Below the pieces are notes generated by a model. It saw only the letters and a program-made list of their open reading frames with translations. It was not told where the DNA came from and did no database searches. Shown one piece after another: positions 12,740-22,359 of a stretch of DNA of 64,000 nt. A program made the position numbers and the translations under genes. The DNA lies in the NCBI RefSeq assembly GCF_018687715.1, contig NC_056757.1, positions 29,369,501-29,433,500 on the forward strand, given 5' to 3'. Each line of letters opens with the position of its first letter. The stretch's first letter is position 1. The DNA comes from Carya illinoinensis. Lineage: Eukaryota; Streptophyta; Magnoliopsida; Fagales; Juglandaceae.

Positions 12740-13147
12740 TTAGTGCTTTGATGATTTGCCTCCTTTTCCCTGCAAGCAGCAGAACCTTTTTGTCAATTAC
12801 AAGATCAAGCACGCATGCATATATAATATCAGTAATCATGAGTTTGTTTTTTTCTTTTTAATTGGAGATAAAATATTAATTTAATTTTGAACTTTGCCCC
12901 CTGAAGTAAAATCCTAGCTAGAGAGAGAGAGAGAGAGAGAGAGAACTAGCATCTCTGCAGGGTGCCATGCATGCATGACATGATATACCTTCTTCTTTGG
13001 TTCCGGAGGTGCCTTCGGTGCGGCTTTCTTTGCACCAGACTTGGATGCTGGAGCTTTGGTTGCATTATCACTGGGCTTGGCTGCAGGCTCCTTCACCTGC
13101 CCAGATGATTGAGTGCTCACTGTTTTTTCAGCCTTCACTGAAGCCAT
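12740..13147 (-). CDS. Small Ala/Pro/Lys-rich protein, two exons (copy 1)
   Basis: Function not recognised. Exon 1 is 13147-12989 (53 codons) and exon 2 is 12769-12740 (GKGGKSSKH plus stop), giving 62 aa. The donor follows PEPKKK (GTATAT) and the acceptor is TTGCAG. The protein is hydrophilic, rich in Ala, Pro, Lys and Ser, with no membrane segment or cysteine, so probably disordered; the basic tail could bind nucleic acid or target the nucleus, which is only inference. Homologous copies lie at 22360-23100 and, decayed, at 19868-20882. The conserved intron position, phase and shared MAS(V/L)K start argue that this is a real gene. A minus-strand TATA box lies at 13202-13209. It is convergent with ICME, 334 bp from that stop. 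Confidence 0.7.
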
Positions 13148-13201
13148 TTTTCACTCAAGATCTGTCTAAAACAAACGAGATGTAGTACTGAACAATGAAA
13201 G

Positions 13202-13209
13202 TTTTTATA
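13202..13209 (-). promoter_or_regulatory. TATA box of small-gene copy 1
   Basis: TATAAAAA on the minus strand, about 55 bp upstream of the ATG at 13147. Copy 2 has TATAAAA at the equivalent place. Confidence 0.6.
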
Positions 13210-13558
13210 AATCTAACTCGGTAGCCACGATTATTGTCTTCTTCCAAACATGCTGTTTTATAGCAGAGTTCCAAAACTGCTGAGCGCAGAAGAATTCGAA
13301 TCATCAGTGACAGTAAACAAGATGACAACGCCAATTAGGTAGTGGTGGCATTTGAAGAGAATGGAACAAACGATTTGGAGATCAGCACTTGATCAAAGGC
13401 TTTAGCATCAGATGCTCCGCTTAGTTATGTTTTGCCTGACACGTACGCCATGGTATACTGCTTTATTACTATACAGTACAGAATAAAAATCATATTCATC
13501 ATTCTTTTATAATATATCGTTTGCATGTTAATGCGACGCCAACTAAAAAATTCTTTAT

Positions 13559-13868
13559 TGTTATGAAATCGTAGAAAAAAAAAAGCCATAACGTATTATA
13601 AAACTTTTAAAAGGAGAGAGAAAGAGATAGAGCTCAGAAAGGTTATGAAACTTATGAGTTTCTTAAAAAATTCAACGATATATATAGGCGTACAAATGGG
13701 ACTATGCTAGCACTATGCACTATGCATATGTCGGCCAACTCACTATACTAGTACTATGCTAGCACTATGCACTATGCATATGTCGACCAACTCACTATGC
13801 TAGCACTATGTACTATGCATTTGACGACTAGATAAATGTGGTCATACAATTCAAGATAGTTTATAACA
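13559..13868 (-). repeat. Copia LTR (downstream, 310 bp)
   Basis: Starts TGTTATGAAATCG and ends GTTTATAACA in plus orientation, matching 18578-18952. It contains three units of a ~45-52 bp minisatellite (ACTATGCTAGCACTATGCAC...GTCG/ACCAACTC), against four in the other LTR. This accounts for the 65 bp length difference. Confidence 0.92.
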
Positions 13869-13900
13869 CTTCCCCTTTGGATGACCATATTTAAAGAATA

Positions 13901-14069
13901 TGCCTCGTTAAAACCTTGCCAAGGAAAAACCCTATGGGAAAAAACCAATGGCGAAGGAAAAAGAGTACAGTATTCATGTGTATCGCCGAGTGTTTTAGGA
14001 TTGCCTCATTAAAACCTTGCAAAGGAAAACCCAGTGGGATAAAACCTTAGCGAAGGAAAAAGAGTACAA
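13901..14069 (-). repeat. Two ~70 bp direct repeats next to the polypurine tract
   Basis: TGCCTCGTTAAAACCTTGCC...AAGAGTACAG at 13901-13970 recurs at 14002-14069 with a few changes. They sit between the RNase H coding end and the LTR. A very similar block is familiar from this position in other plant copia elements (from memory). Confidence 0.8.
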
Positions 14070-14090
14070 TCAGCACAAGTCTTCAAGACA

Positions 14091-14297
14091 TTACTTCCCC
14101 TGAAAAGTGCATGATAACAGGTCTTCAAACCTCCGCATTCCAATGTTCTGCATAATCTTCTTAAATGTTGCAGTTGGTAATGCTTTAGTGAATAAATCTG
14201 CCAGATTTTTACTTGACCGTACCTTCTTGATATCAATTTCAACTTTCTTCTCATGAATTGCAATAATCTTCTTGTGTGTATCTGAAAGATAACTCAC
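14091..14297 (-). pseudogene. Copia pol C-terminal (RNase H) fragment
   Basis: The minus-strand frame contains SSKNLADLFTKALPTATF and IGMRRFEDL, the typical C-terminus of copia pol. The upstream text SYLSDTHK jumps directly to IIAIHEKK, so the RNase H core normally between these motifs has been deleted. The rest of reverse transcriptase is absent immediately upstream, replaced by the opposite-strand unit at 14520-15215. Confidence 0.85.
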
Positions 14298-14525
14298 ATC
14301 TGTACATCCAACTAACTATGGACTTGATCCATGTTGATAAAATAATCACAACTGGATCTTTCTGCTCATCACTACTCTTCTGGAGTTGTACTCTTCTGGA
14401 GTTCTTATAAATAACACAGTTAGTGGAGAATTCATCAACATTAAACCGCTAACCTCATTTTTTAATAAAAACGGTGGCTAGCCTTTTAAGATCAGACAAG
14501 CACCGCGGATTTTCAACTCCTTTGT

Positions 14526-14567
14526 AGGTGTCAGGCGTGCTGTCAGGCACCCCAGCTGTCAGGCGCC
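14526..14567 (+). promoter_or_regulatory. Triple TGTCAGGC repeat upstream of antisense ORF
   Basis: TGTCAGGCGTGC, TGTCAGGCACC and TGTCAGGCGCC follow one another within about 40 bp, 70-110 bp before a TATA box. It is a GC-rich island in an AT-rich element. Regulatory meaning is inferred from position only. Confidence 0.45.
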
Positions 14568-14637
14568 GCAGAGCTATGAAGCTATATTTCGTCTCTTTTC
14601 TCTTGCTTCACGAGAGATGCTGTATCATAATTTTCTC

Positions 14638-14645
14638 TATAAAAG
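14638..14645 (+). promoter_or_regulatory. TATA box of the antisense unit
   Basis: TATAAAAG in the context TTCTCTATAAAAGAGATA, 108 bp before the ATG at 14746, followed by a TC-rich leader. This is a textbook plant core promoter layout on the strand opposite to gag-pol. Confidence 0.6.
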
Positions 14646-14745
14646 AGATATTCAGCTCATCTTCATTCGCATCTCATCTTCTTCAATTTTTTGTAATCAT
14701 ACTGCATTTTTACTCTGCAATCTCTTTCTGCATTCTTATCCTACA

Positions 14746-15171
14746 ATGGCTCAGCGATCTTCTCATGACCAATATATGAGGTACTCTGCACCTCGTTCAT
14801 CAGCTGTACCTGCTTCTATCCCAGGTGCTATTATGCAATATAATGATCTGACTCATAAGTCAGATAATGAAGCTATCTATGAGCTTGTGAGTCTCGGTAC
14901 CCGATACTCATCATCCATTGTCGCATTTTCTCAGCGACTGCAATCCAGAACTTGTGGAGTTGACAATCTCCATGAGAATATTGCTATACTTCAGCGACTT
15001 CTTCTGGAGTCCAACATGAAGATAAAATCAATAAAGCAAGAGAATAGGAATTTAAAATCCTTGTTTAAATCTTCTTTTCGATTGCCCACCCCTTTAGATA
15101 GGGATGCCATGCAGATTTTTGAAGAACAAGAGCGTTTGAAGAATGAGGCAAAGTGCCTCAAATTTATGTAA
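14746..15171 (+). CDS. Unknown 141-aa coiled-coil protein encoded antisense inside the copia element
   Basis: I do not recognise this protein. The frame is open from 14617, but ATG 14746 (MAQRSSHDQYMRYSAP) follows the TATA box by 108 bp with a TC-rich leader and is the likely start. Residues about 1-30 are Ser/Ala/Pro-rich. Residues about 70-105 (LHENIAILQRLLLES, then NMKIKSIKQENRNLKSLF) have heptad-like Leu/Ile spacing and charged residues, typical of a coiled coil. The C-terminus is charged (FEEQERLKNEAKCLKFM). An AATAAAATAAT signal follows at about 15188. It lies opposite in strand to gag-pol, between decayed reverse-transcriptase text and the RNase H end. It could be an accessory ORF of this element family or a captured host gene. 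The ORF has no stop while gag and pol around it are broken. Confidence 0.6.
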   Translation: MAQRSSHDQYMRYSAPRSSAVPASIPGAIMQYNDLTHKSDNEAIYELVSLGTRYSSSIVAFSQRLQSRTCGVDNLHENIAILQRLLLESNMKIKSIKQENRNLKSLFKSSFRLPTPLDRDAMQIFEEQERLKNEAKCLKFM

Positions 15172-15829
15172 TTCTTGCTTCAAGATAATAAAATAATATT
15201 TCACAAATATATTTGTGTTTCTATCTTTTGGTAGATGTTCTGTGTGCTCCCTTTTATTTCTTCTTTAATAATGCACACTTCATATCAAACCCATAATATG
15301 AATCTGAAATACTAATTGTATTAAAAGATGGTATTTCATGACTAATAACATCATCCATCTTCCCCTTGAAGCCGCAAGGGTTTCAGATTTATATTTCAAA
15401 TATGTACAGTTTTTATGAGCTCTTCTGGAGCCTCAATGACATTTAAATCATATATATAAACTGCAATAATAGCTTGTTTTCATTTGTGTTTGGATTGCTT
15501 TAGATCATATAAGGATCTTTGAAACTTGATAGAATACATATTTCCAGATGTATTCATATTAGAAGTTTCAGACATTTTCTATCTTTCAAGGATTTTCATA
15601 TATATATCATGATCCAATGATCCATATAAATATGCAGTTAATCATGCATATTCAAACTCTCGGTAACTTTCAAGCTAATAAAAATCTCAATATGATTTCA
15701 ACCACTTTAAAATCATATCAATATTGTTTCTTCGAGAAACTAACTTGTGATTTCTATATCACATTTTCATATTAAAAGTTTCAGGTTTGTTATATCATGT
15801 ATATAAGTATTCACTAATATTTAACAAAA

Positions 15830-16263
15830 ATTACCTCTTTAGGTGTTTGGACTTCAAGTCCATATTTATCACATTTTACTTAGTGATATCAATTTTGCAG
15901 GAATTGAGAAACTGACTCGTGATTTATATTTTTATTTCCTTTCCATAAATACCCACTGACATTCAACAAGCATCACCTCTTTAGGTGTTTGGACTATAAG
16001 TCCCGATGCATCATATTTTACTAGTGAATCAATTCTGCAGGAATTGTTTCTTTCAAATTTGGCCAATATTTTACGTCATATTCTTCGACGATTCTTGATT
16101 CACTTTCATCATTACTTCTGGTAATGTCAATTGCCATCTCATATGGAAATATATTGTCGACAATAATTTTATTTCTATCCATAATTTCTCCATTATTCAT
16201 GAAATGTAATGAGATCTCGTTATTTTCAGGTACCTGTCCCTCTTCAAAGGAAGACATTTTCAT
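15830..16263 (-). pseudogene. Copia pol fragments (integrase-RT linker and RT start)
   Basis: Minus-strand text at 16263-16021 reads PENNEISLHF, NRNKIIVDNIF and YWPNLKETIPAEL, matching the linker before copia reverse transcriptase. Below it, TPKEVMLVECQWVFMERK (about 15995-15940) is the start of RT. A second decayed copy of the TPKEV segment lies at about 15860-15835. Stops and repeats show it is non-functional. Confidence 0.7.
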
Positions 16264-16919
16264 GAAAAACCTCTTCAGGAGGCACTCTTCAAGAGTTTAT
16301 ATAGAAGAATTTTATACAGAGAATTTGGATGAACTTTATTGCCTGTTTTGTGAGAATGGCCTCTTCAGGAGTACCAAATTATTTGTGTCTTTCTCTTTTG
16401 AGATACTCTATCTTTTGTATCGATAAGTCTCACATGCCTTTATACATGTCTTTAGACTGCTGAATTTTTTAATTGTCCTACAGAGACTTCAATCCTCGCT
16501 GGGATTTTAGCAGCTAGAATATGAGACATTTTTATCTTATTGTATCCAAAATTTAATTATCATCTGAACTTTTGGTTCACATATGATAATCAAAATAACA
16601 TCGAATAATTTCATCTTATTTGCTTCAAGCAAATTTTTCTTTCCACTTCTGGTGGTAAAATTTTATAGTAAAAGAATCTTCTGGTTCTTTTATGGACGTC
16701 CATATGAAAATCATTCGACTTATCGTAATTGATTTTGGATGATCAAGATAACCATGAAAAGATACAAATATTTTAAATCATATCACCTTTTGATGCATCT
16801 TAATATTTGATTCAATAATTTGTATAATATCATCTCAAAGAGAAAGCTTACAGCTTTTCCAATACGAGCTTCTGGCCCGAAAAGATATTCATTATCACGT
16901 CCAATCTCTTAGTTTCTTT

Positions 16920-17240
16920 GAATGAAACGCATCATTCTTTTCACTTCAGGGAATAGAATGATATAAATTCATTATCATTCACTTCAGGGAATGATATAGA
17001 TCTAGTAAGACGTGAATAATGATTCTTATCAAAAGCTCATTATTTTGCTCAGTCACTGATACAGATTTAGAATATATTGTGCACGTTTACATTTCATATT
17101 GCTACTTCAGGAGCATACTCGATATTGCTACTTCAGGAGCACATTCGAGACGTTCATTCAAATATATATTCTTTCCACAATTTCAATTATGCAACTTCAG
17201 GTGCATAAATCATAATGAGTTTTTGGTACAAGTATCACCC
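16920..17240 (-). repeat. Degenerate duplicate of gag region 17880-18190
   Basis: CACTTCAGGGAATGATATAG, AAAAGCTCATTATTTTGCTCAG, GGAGCACATTCGAGAC and CAACTTCAGGTGCAT occur here in the same order as in the gag-coding region 17880-18190. The copy is shortened and has no open frame. It indicates an internal duplication within the retroelement. Confidence 0.7.
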
Positions 17241-17425
17241 ATATGAGATACTCAATAAAATTATTGATTTAGGACAATCCTTCAGAGATGCAACATTTCC
17301 ATTCTCAGATAAATCATATCATCAATAATTTATAACAAGTATAAAAGAATAAATAAAACTTTCATTACTACAAAACATTGCAGAATATAAAAATATTTTA
17401 TAATAAGATAAAGGAAATACATTAA

Positions 17426-18475
17426 TTAAAAAGGAACACTTTCATGATCAACTCTACCACTAGAATCCTCAAAGAAATCAGAAATATCAAGACTTGTAAT
17501 ATCTTCTCTATCTGTAGAATCTAAAGCATATGATGGTTCAGTAAAATTTGTTTCAAATTTCTTTATTTTTTCTTTTATAGAAGATTGGTATAAGTCAACC
17601 AAGTGCTTATCTATATGACAGATACGAGCCCAATGTCCAGTCATACCACATCTATGGCATCCATCTTCATCTTTCTTTAAAAATTTATTTTTGGGACTTT
17701 TGCCCTTCTCTGAGTTGAACCACTTCTGGTGGTACGGTGTATATCTATTATTGTCCCTTTTAGTGTGGTCACTTCTAAGACCTCCACTTCCATAGTTTTT
17801 CCTACCACGTCCACGCCCTCGTTTTCTTTGAAAAAATGTACCATTCGCTTCTGTGAATAATGTAAATCTAGTACCATTCATTTCAGGGAATGATATAGAA
17901 CCAGTAGGACGTGACTAGTGATTTCTTAACAAAAGCTCATTATTTTGCTCAGCTAATAAAAGACAAGATATAAGTTCAGAATATTTTTTGAACTTTTGCT
18001 CTCGATACTGCTGCTGCAGGAGCACATTCGAGACATGAAAAGTAGTATATGTCTTCTCTAACAAGTCATCATCAGTGACTTTTTCACCACATAATTTCAA
18101 TAGCGAGCTAATTTTAAAGAGTGCAGAGTTATACTCACTAACACTCTTAAAGTCTTGCAACCTCAGGTGCATCCAATCATGACGAGCTTTTGGGAGGATT
18201 ACAGTTTTCTGGTGTTCATATCTCTCCCTTAAATCATTCCACAAAATAAGTGGATCTTTCACCGTTAAATACTCAGTGTTTAATTCTTCATGAAGATGTT
18301 GCCGAAGGAAAATCATTGCCTTAGCACGGTCCTATAGGGACCCTTGATTTCCTTCTTTAATTGTATCTCCCAAGTTCATCGCATCCAAATGGATCTCAGC
18401 ATCAAGGATCCAAGATAAATAATTTTTTCCAGAAATGTCAAGAGCAACGAATTCCAATTTTGTAAAATTTGACAT
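17426..18475 (-). pseudogene. Copia gag with zinc knuckle, interrupted by two TAG codons
   Basis: From ATG 18475 the frame gives LEFVALDISGKNYLSWILD (N-terminal gag signature), then the UBN2-type gag domain (LWNDLRERYEHQK, DWMHLRLQDFKSVSEYNS), an Arg/Gly basic stretch (RKRGRGRGRKN) and a CCHC knuckle CHRCGMTGHWARIC near the end. Gag forms the particle that packages element RNA. The frame is continuous for 350 codons except for TAG at 18334-18332 and TAG at 17917-17915. No protease follows; decayed sequence replaces it. Confidence 0.85.
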
Positions 18476-18577
18476 TTTTTACATATATAAATCAGGAATA
18501 TAAAAATATATTGAAAAACTTACTTGAAGTAGAGGACTACTAGCTTCAAAATCGTCAGAACTTTCGTGTTGATAACG

Positions 18578-18952
18578 TGTTATGAAATCGTAGAAAAAAG
18601 AAAGCCATAACGTATTATAAAACTTTTAAAAGGAGAGAGAAAGAGATAGAGTTCAGAAAGGTTATGAAACTTATGAATTTCTTAAAGAATTCAACGATAT
18701 ATATAGGCGTACAAAGGGGATTATGCTAGCTTACTATGCTAGCACTATGCACTATACATATGTCGGCTAACTCACTATGCTAGTACTATGCTAGCACTAT
18801 GCACTATGCATATGTCGGCCAACTCACTATGCTAGTACTATGCTAGCACTATGCACTATGCATATGTCGACCAACTCACTATGCTAGTACTATGCACTAT
18901 GCATTTGACGACTAGATAAATGTGGTCATACAATTCAAGATAGTTTATAACA
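18578..18952 (-). repeat. Copia LTR (upstream for the element, 375 bp)
   Basis: Same ends as 13559-13868 (TGTTATGAAATCG ... TTTATAACA), followed by TTTAT, the second half of the target duplication. It contains four minisatellite units, against three in the partner. Confidence 0.92.
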
Positions 18953-19867
18953 TTTATCATATTTTATGTCTAATGATTTTATGTCACGTCAAAAAATAAA
19001 TAGTTAAAATAATTAAAAGCTAACATTTGTTTAACTGTAAAAAATGAGAAATGACAATTTCAATCGTCAAATGCGTTAGTATTGTGTAATCAATTTGAAA
19101 AAAATGAATAAATATGTGATCCACATGAAAAAAATTAATTTTTTAATAATAGACTACACTCAATTTCAAAACGACTGTATAATGTTGGCACACTCCACGA
19201 CTATATGTAATATTACTTGAAAAAATATATATGCCATCACACAGTTCTAAGATGGTTAATTTAGTGCTTTTTATGGTTAACTAATGCTCTACAAGAATTT
19301 GCATCTTTTTAAAAAATATAAAATAAAAATTTTCTTAAAAAACCTTATGCGCCTACTTAGCTAATTCCGACTTTTTTGTTTTTTGTTTTTTTTAAAGAGT
19401 CAGGGTCATCTATCCAAGAATGACTCATCTTCAAATTTATTAAAAAAATTCTCACTTATAGTAGAGGAAAACCATACTTATATGTCCATCCAACCCAACC
19501 TCATTACCAAAGAAAACCAACCAAACCGAAACAACTAAACATGCCTAGCAAAAAGCCTAAACAACCTCATGAGTATCATATAAATATATAGAGTTTGAGC
19601 TGGAGTTAAAGAAGGAGGGAGATTGTGTTATATATATAGAGAGAGAGTTAAGGAAACAGGAATTTAGGGCATCCATGGATTTTAATGTAGAAATTTAAAA
19701 GTGTATATATATAGATATTGATAATTAAGCAATATTGTTGAGGCAGACCGACCAGCATGAATTGATGTATTATATGATCTTTAATAATTATGATGATATA
19801 TGGACCCTTGATGGTCAGTACGTCTTCCTCATTTAGTCTACCTTGTCATCGGCTGCATGCTAATTGC
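18953..19867. other. AT-rich intergenic DNA
   Basis: No gene seen. About 19040-19210 resembles the palindromic AT-rich MITE family found at the GAPC promoter. From about 19740 the text (GAGGCAGACC...GCATGAATTGA) parallels 22262 onward and marks the start of a duplicated block that carries the small-protein gene copies. Confidence 0.55.
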
Positions 19868-20882
19868 TTACTTGTCTCCTGCTCCCTAGCTATATAAATA
19901 CTAAGAGCGGTAATACTCTACCGCGTGAGCACCGCTCATTGTTATCGCTAATACATTTTATTTTATTTTTTTTATATTTTTTTAATATGTTTAAATATTT
20001 TTAAAAAATAAAAAAATATACTAATACACTTAAAATCACTTCCTTAATCATTAAGTAAAAAAAATTTTAAAAATTAAAATGACGAGAGGTACACTTTAGC
20101 AGTATACTTCGGGCGGCAAAGTAGTGTTTTTGTAATACTAAACCCACCGAATGTGGATCCCAAATTTGTGTCCTGATTCCTTTTTTTTTTCTTTTACATA
20201 GTAATTAAAGAAGTGTTTTTTTAGTAATGTTGTGAATTTTTTATTTTTGAAAAAAAAATTTTTTAAGAATATAAAAAATGAATGAAAAAAATTAAAAACA
20301 AAAAAACAAAATGCACTTCTTAGGACCGGGCTACATCCTCGGTGGATGTAGCACTGCTCTAAATAAATAAATATATATATATATATCTTATTTTCATCAC
20401 ACTGATTTGATGTATAAATTATTATTTATTAATATCTACATGATATCAACTTTTAATTTTTAAAATAATAAATTCAAAAGTTGATGGATAATATCACATT
20501 TATACAATAAGATTAGAGCAAGACTGAGTGTAGTATATAGTATTTGAGTATTAATACTTGAGCCATTCTATTCATCATCCCTATACCGTATACCATACTT
20601 GATTTTTTTTTCTTGCTATACTAAAAGAATTATTCTACTCATTATCCATACATAATACACTACAGATTTAATAAGGAAAAAAATTATCTATATATATGTG
20701 TGTGTGTGTGTGATATGTGGTATAAGAATGTTGAGGAGAATTTTTAATAATATTTTTCTAAAATTTGTGTGTTACCTTGTTCGGCCTAGAGACTGAAGCT
20801 TAGGGTGTGGGAAGGGTTGTGGGTCTTGGTGAAGGTGTGGGCCGGAAGGGCTGTGGATTTCTTAAACTTGAGGGATATAATA
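19868..20882 (-). pseudogene. Decayed third copy of the small Pro/Lys-rich gene
   Basis: A homologue of 22360-23100. Exon 2 (19885-19868) is still readable as GAGDK plus stop after an intact TAG acceptor. The donor end of exon 1 (AAG|GTAACACACAAATTT at 20776) aligns with copy 2's AAG|GTAATGCATCAAATTT. The exon 1 body (20776-20882) is Pro/Thr-codon rich but has stops in the frame. The start codon position reads GGATATAAT where copy 2 has GTGATGCCAT, so the ATG is lost. Flanking text aligns on both sides. Confidence 0.7.
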
Positions 20883-21120
20883 TATTTGACTCAAACTAGT
20901 AAAAAAAAAAAGATATTCAGACTCTTAAAATGAAATGAATTCACATGATAAGTTGGACTCAATCACTCTAAAGAAATATATCTTTATATAAAAAGAAGAC
21001 TCTCCACAAGCTCTAATTGTACATACTCACCACATATAATGACTCCACCAGATCTCTTTCTAGGGAGGCATTGTCTTCATCCTCCTGAAAGTCTAGATTT
21101 CTCCATCATATTGAGTGATA

Positions 21121-21250
21121 TATGAAATCATGAAATATAGTAAAATAATCTATCATAGTAGATTTTACCCTCAAAAAACCTGTGGGCGTAGGCTTTTATG
21201 CCGAATCATGTAAATCTTTATATTTCTCTTTATTTATTTTTATTTGGTTA
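21121..21250. mobile_element. Copia LTR-like remnant
   Basis: The text CCTGTGGGCGTAGGCTTTTA, then ATGCCGAATCATGTAAATC, then TTTCTCTTTATTT, resembles the R/U5 part of many plant copia LTRs (remembered pattern). A homologous stretch lies at 24008-24140, in the partner duplicate block. Confidence 0.45.
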
Positions 21251-22359
21251 TTTATATTTATTTTATGGATGAACAAAAAGAGTACCGTAACAAAGCTTGA
21301 ATCACCATCGTGAGCCAGGATAGTTCTTTCCTCTATTCCAATATGTTGTGCAAATTTATGCCTCAATAGGACTCTTTGGATTAATTCATCTTGGCAATTT
21401 GATATTTTTTAACCTAGGTAAAAGCGAAATCTAGCACTATTTTTTAGATCAACTTAACAAGTATATTTTGGCATGTAATGGGATATAAATTTTTTTTTTC
21501 CCCTAAGTAAGCGATATTATATATATGAAACTATGCGGTTACAAGATACAATATTTCAAAGGGGTGAGAGTCCTCAACAATCATTTTAAAACAAATAAAA
21601 GCAACACCAAAGAAAATAAAAAAGCAGGTTTCAGAACCAAAACTTGACTCACACCCAATCCCACTAAGGAGATGCTGCTTAAAGCGGTTCTAAAATAATT
21701 TGATAAATAGATTATTAAACTACGACTTAAAGCCGTAGTTAAGAAATATGTGTTGCTTTTTATTGATCCGGTCTGACTAAAGGGAATTCCCACGACTACT
21801 TTATTTTAATCATTTATTAGGAAAAATGGAAGCATAGATATCAATTTGATAGAATAATATTATCTTTCATCTTACGTCTTCTGATTTTTAATCATACATT
21901 ATGATATGACATATTTCAAAGTGGTTGTTTTTATCGATCTCTATTTAAATGACAACCACTTAAAATATATCACACAACCCGTGTCACGAAAGACGAGAAT
22001 ATCTATTATATAAAAAAATAAAAATAAAACTATATTGTTCGGAAATATAGGCGTTGGTTGTCCACTCAAAGAAATTGACCTTGATTTTCCAAAGGATCAT
22101 GCATCTAATTTGAGGAAATGCCAAACCTCACGATGGACCAAAGACAAACTCATCAATCTTTACAAAAAAAAAACACAATTTTTATTTTTATTCAAGGAGT
22201 CCAAAATCTAGAAGACATGGATATATAGAGAAGCAGCTTCTGTAATACAATTAGTAAGCATTGAGGCAGACTGGCATGAATTGAGATGATCTTAATGATG
22301 ATGAACCCTTCAAACCCAAGCCTTGTCTTCCTCATTTATTCTACTTTTTCATAGGCTGC
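21251..22359. other. Intergenic DNA, no gene seen
   Basis: AT-rich. The short minus-strand frame near 21581-21793 has no recognisable content. From about 22262 the sequence matches 19740 onward, the start of the second duplicated block. Confidence 0.5.

Larger units (their letters stand above)
13559..18952 (-). mobile_element. Ty1-copia LTR retrotransposon, defective, minus orientation
   Basis: 5394 bp, bounded by two LTRs with TGTTAT...ATAACA ends and a perfect 5 bp target duplication TTTAT (13554-13558 and 18953-18957). On the minus strand the order is LTR, gag with CCHC knuckle, scattered pol fragments, RNase H end, polypurine tract CCAAAGGGGAAG (13880-13869), LTR. The region after the upstream LTR (18577 downward, CGTTATCAACACGA) is the likely primer-binding area. 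Protease, integrase and most of reverse transcriptase are missing or scrambled, so it cannot be autonomous. It carries an unrelated opposite-strand transcription unit at 14520-15215. Confidence 0.92.
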
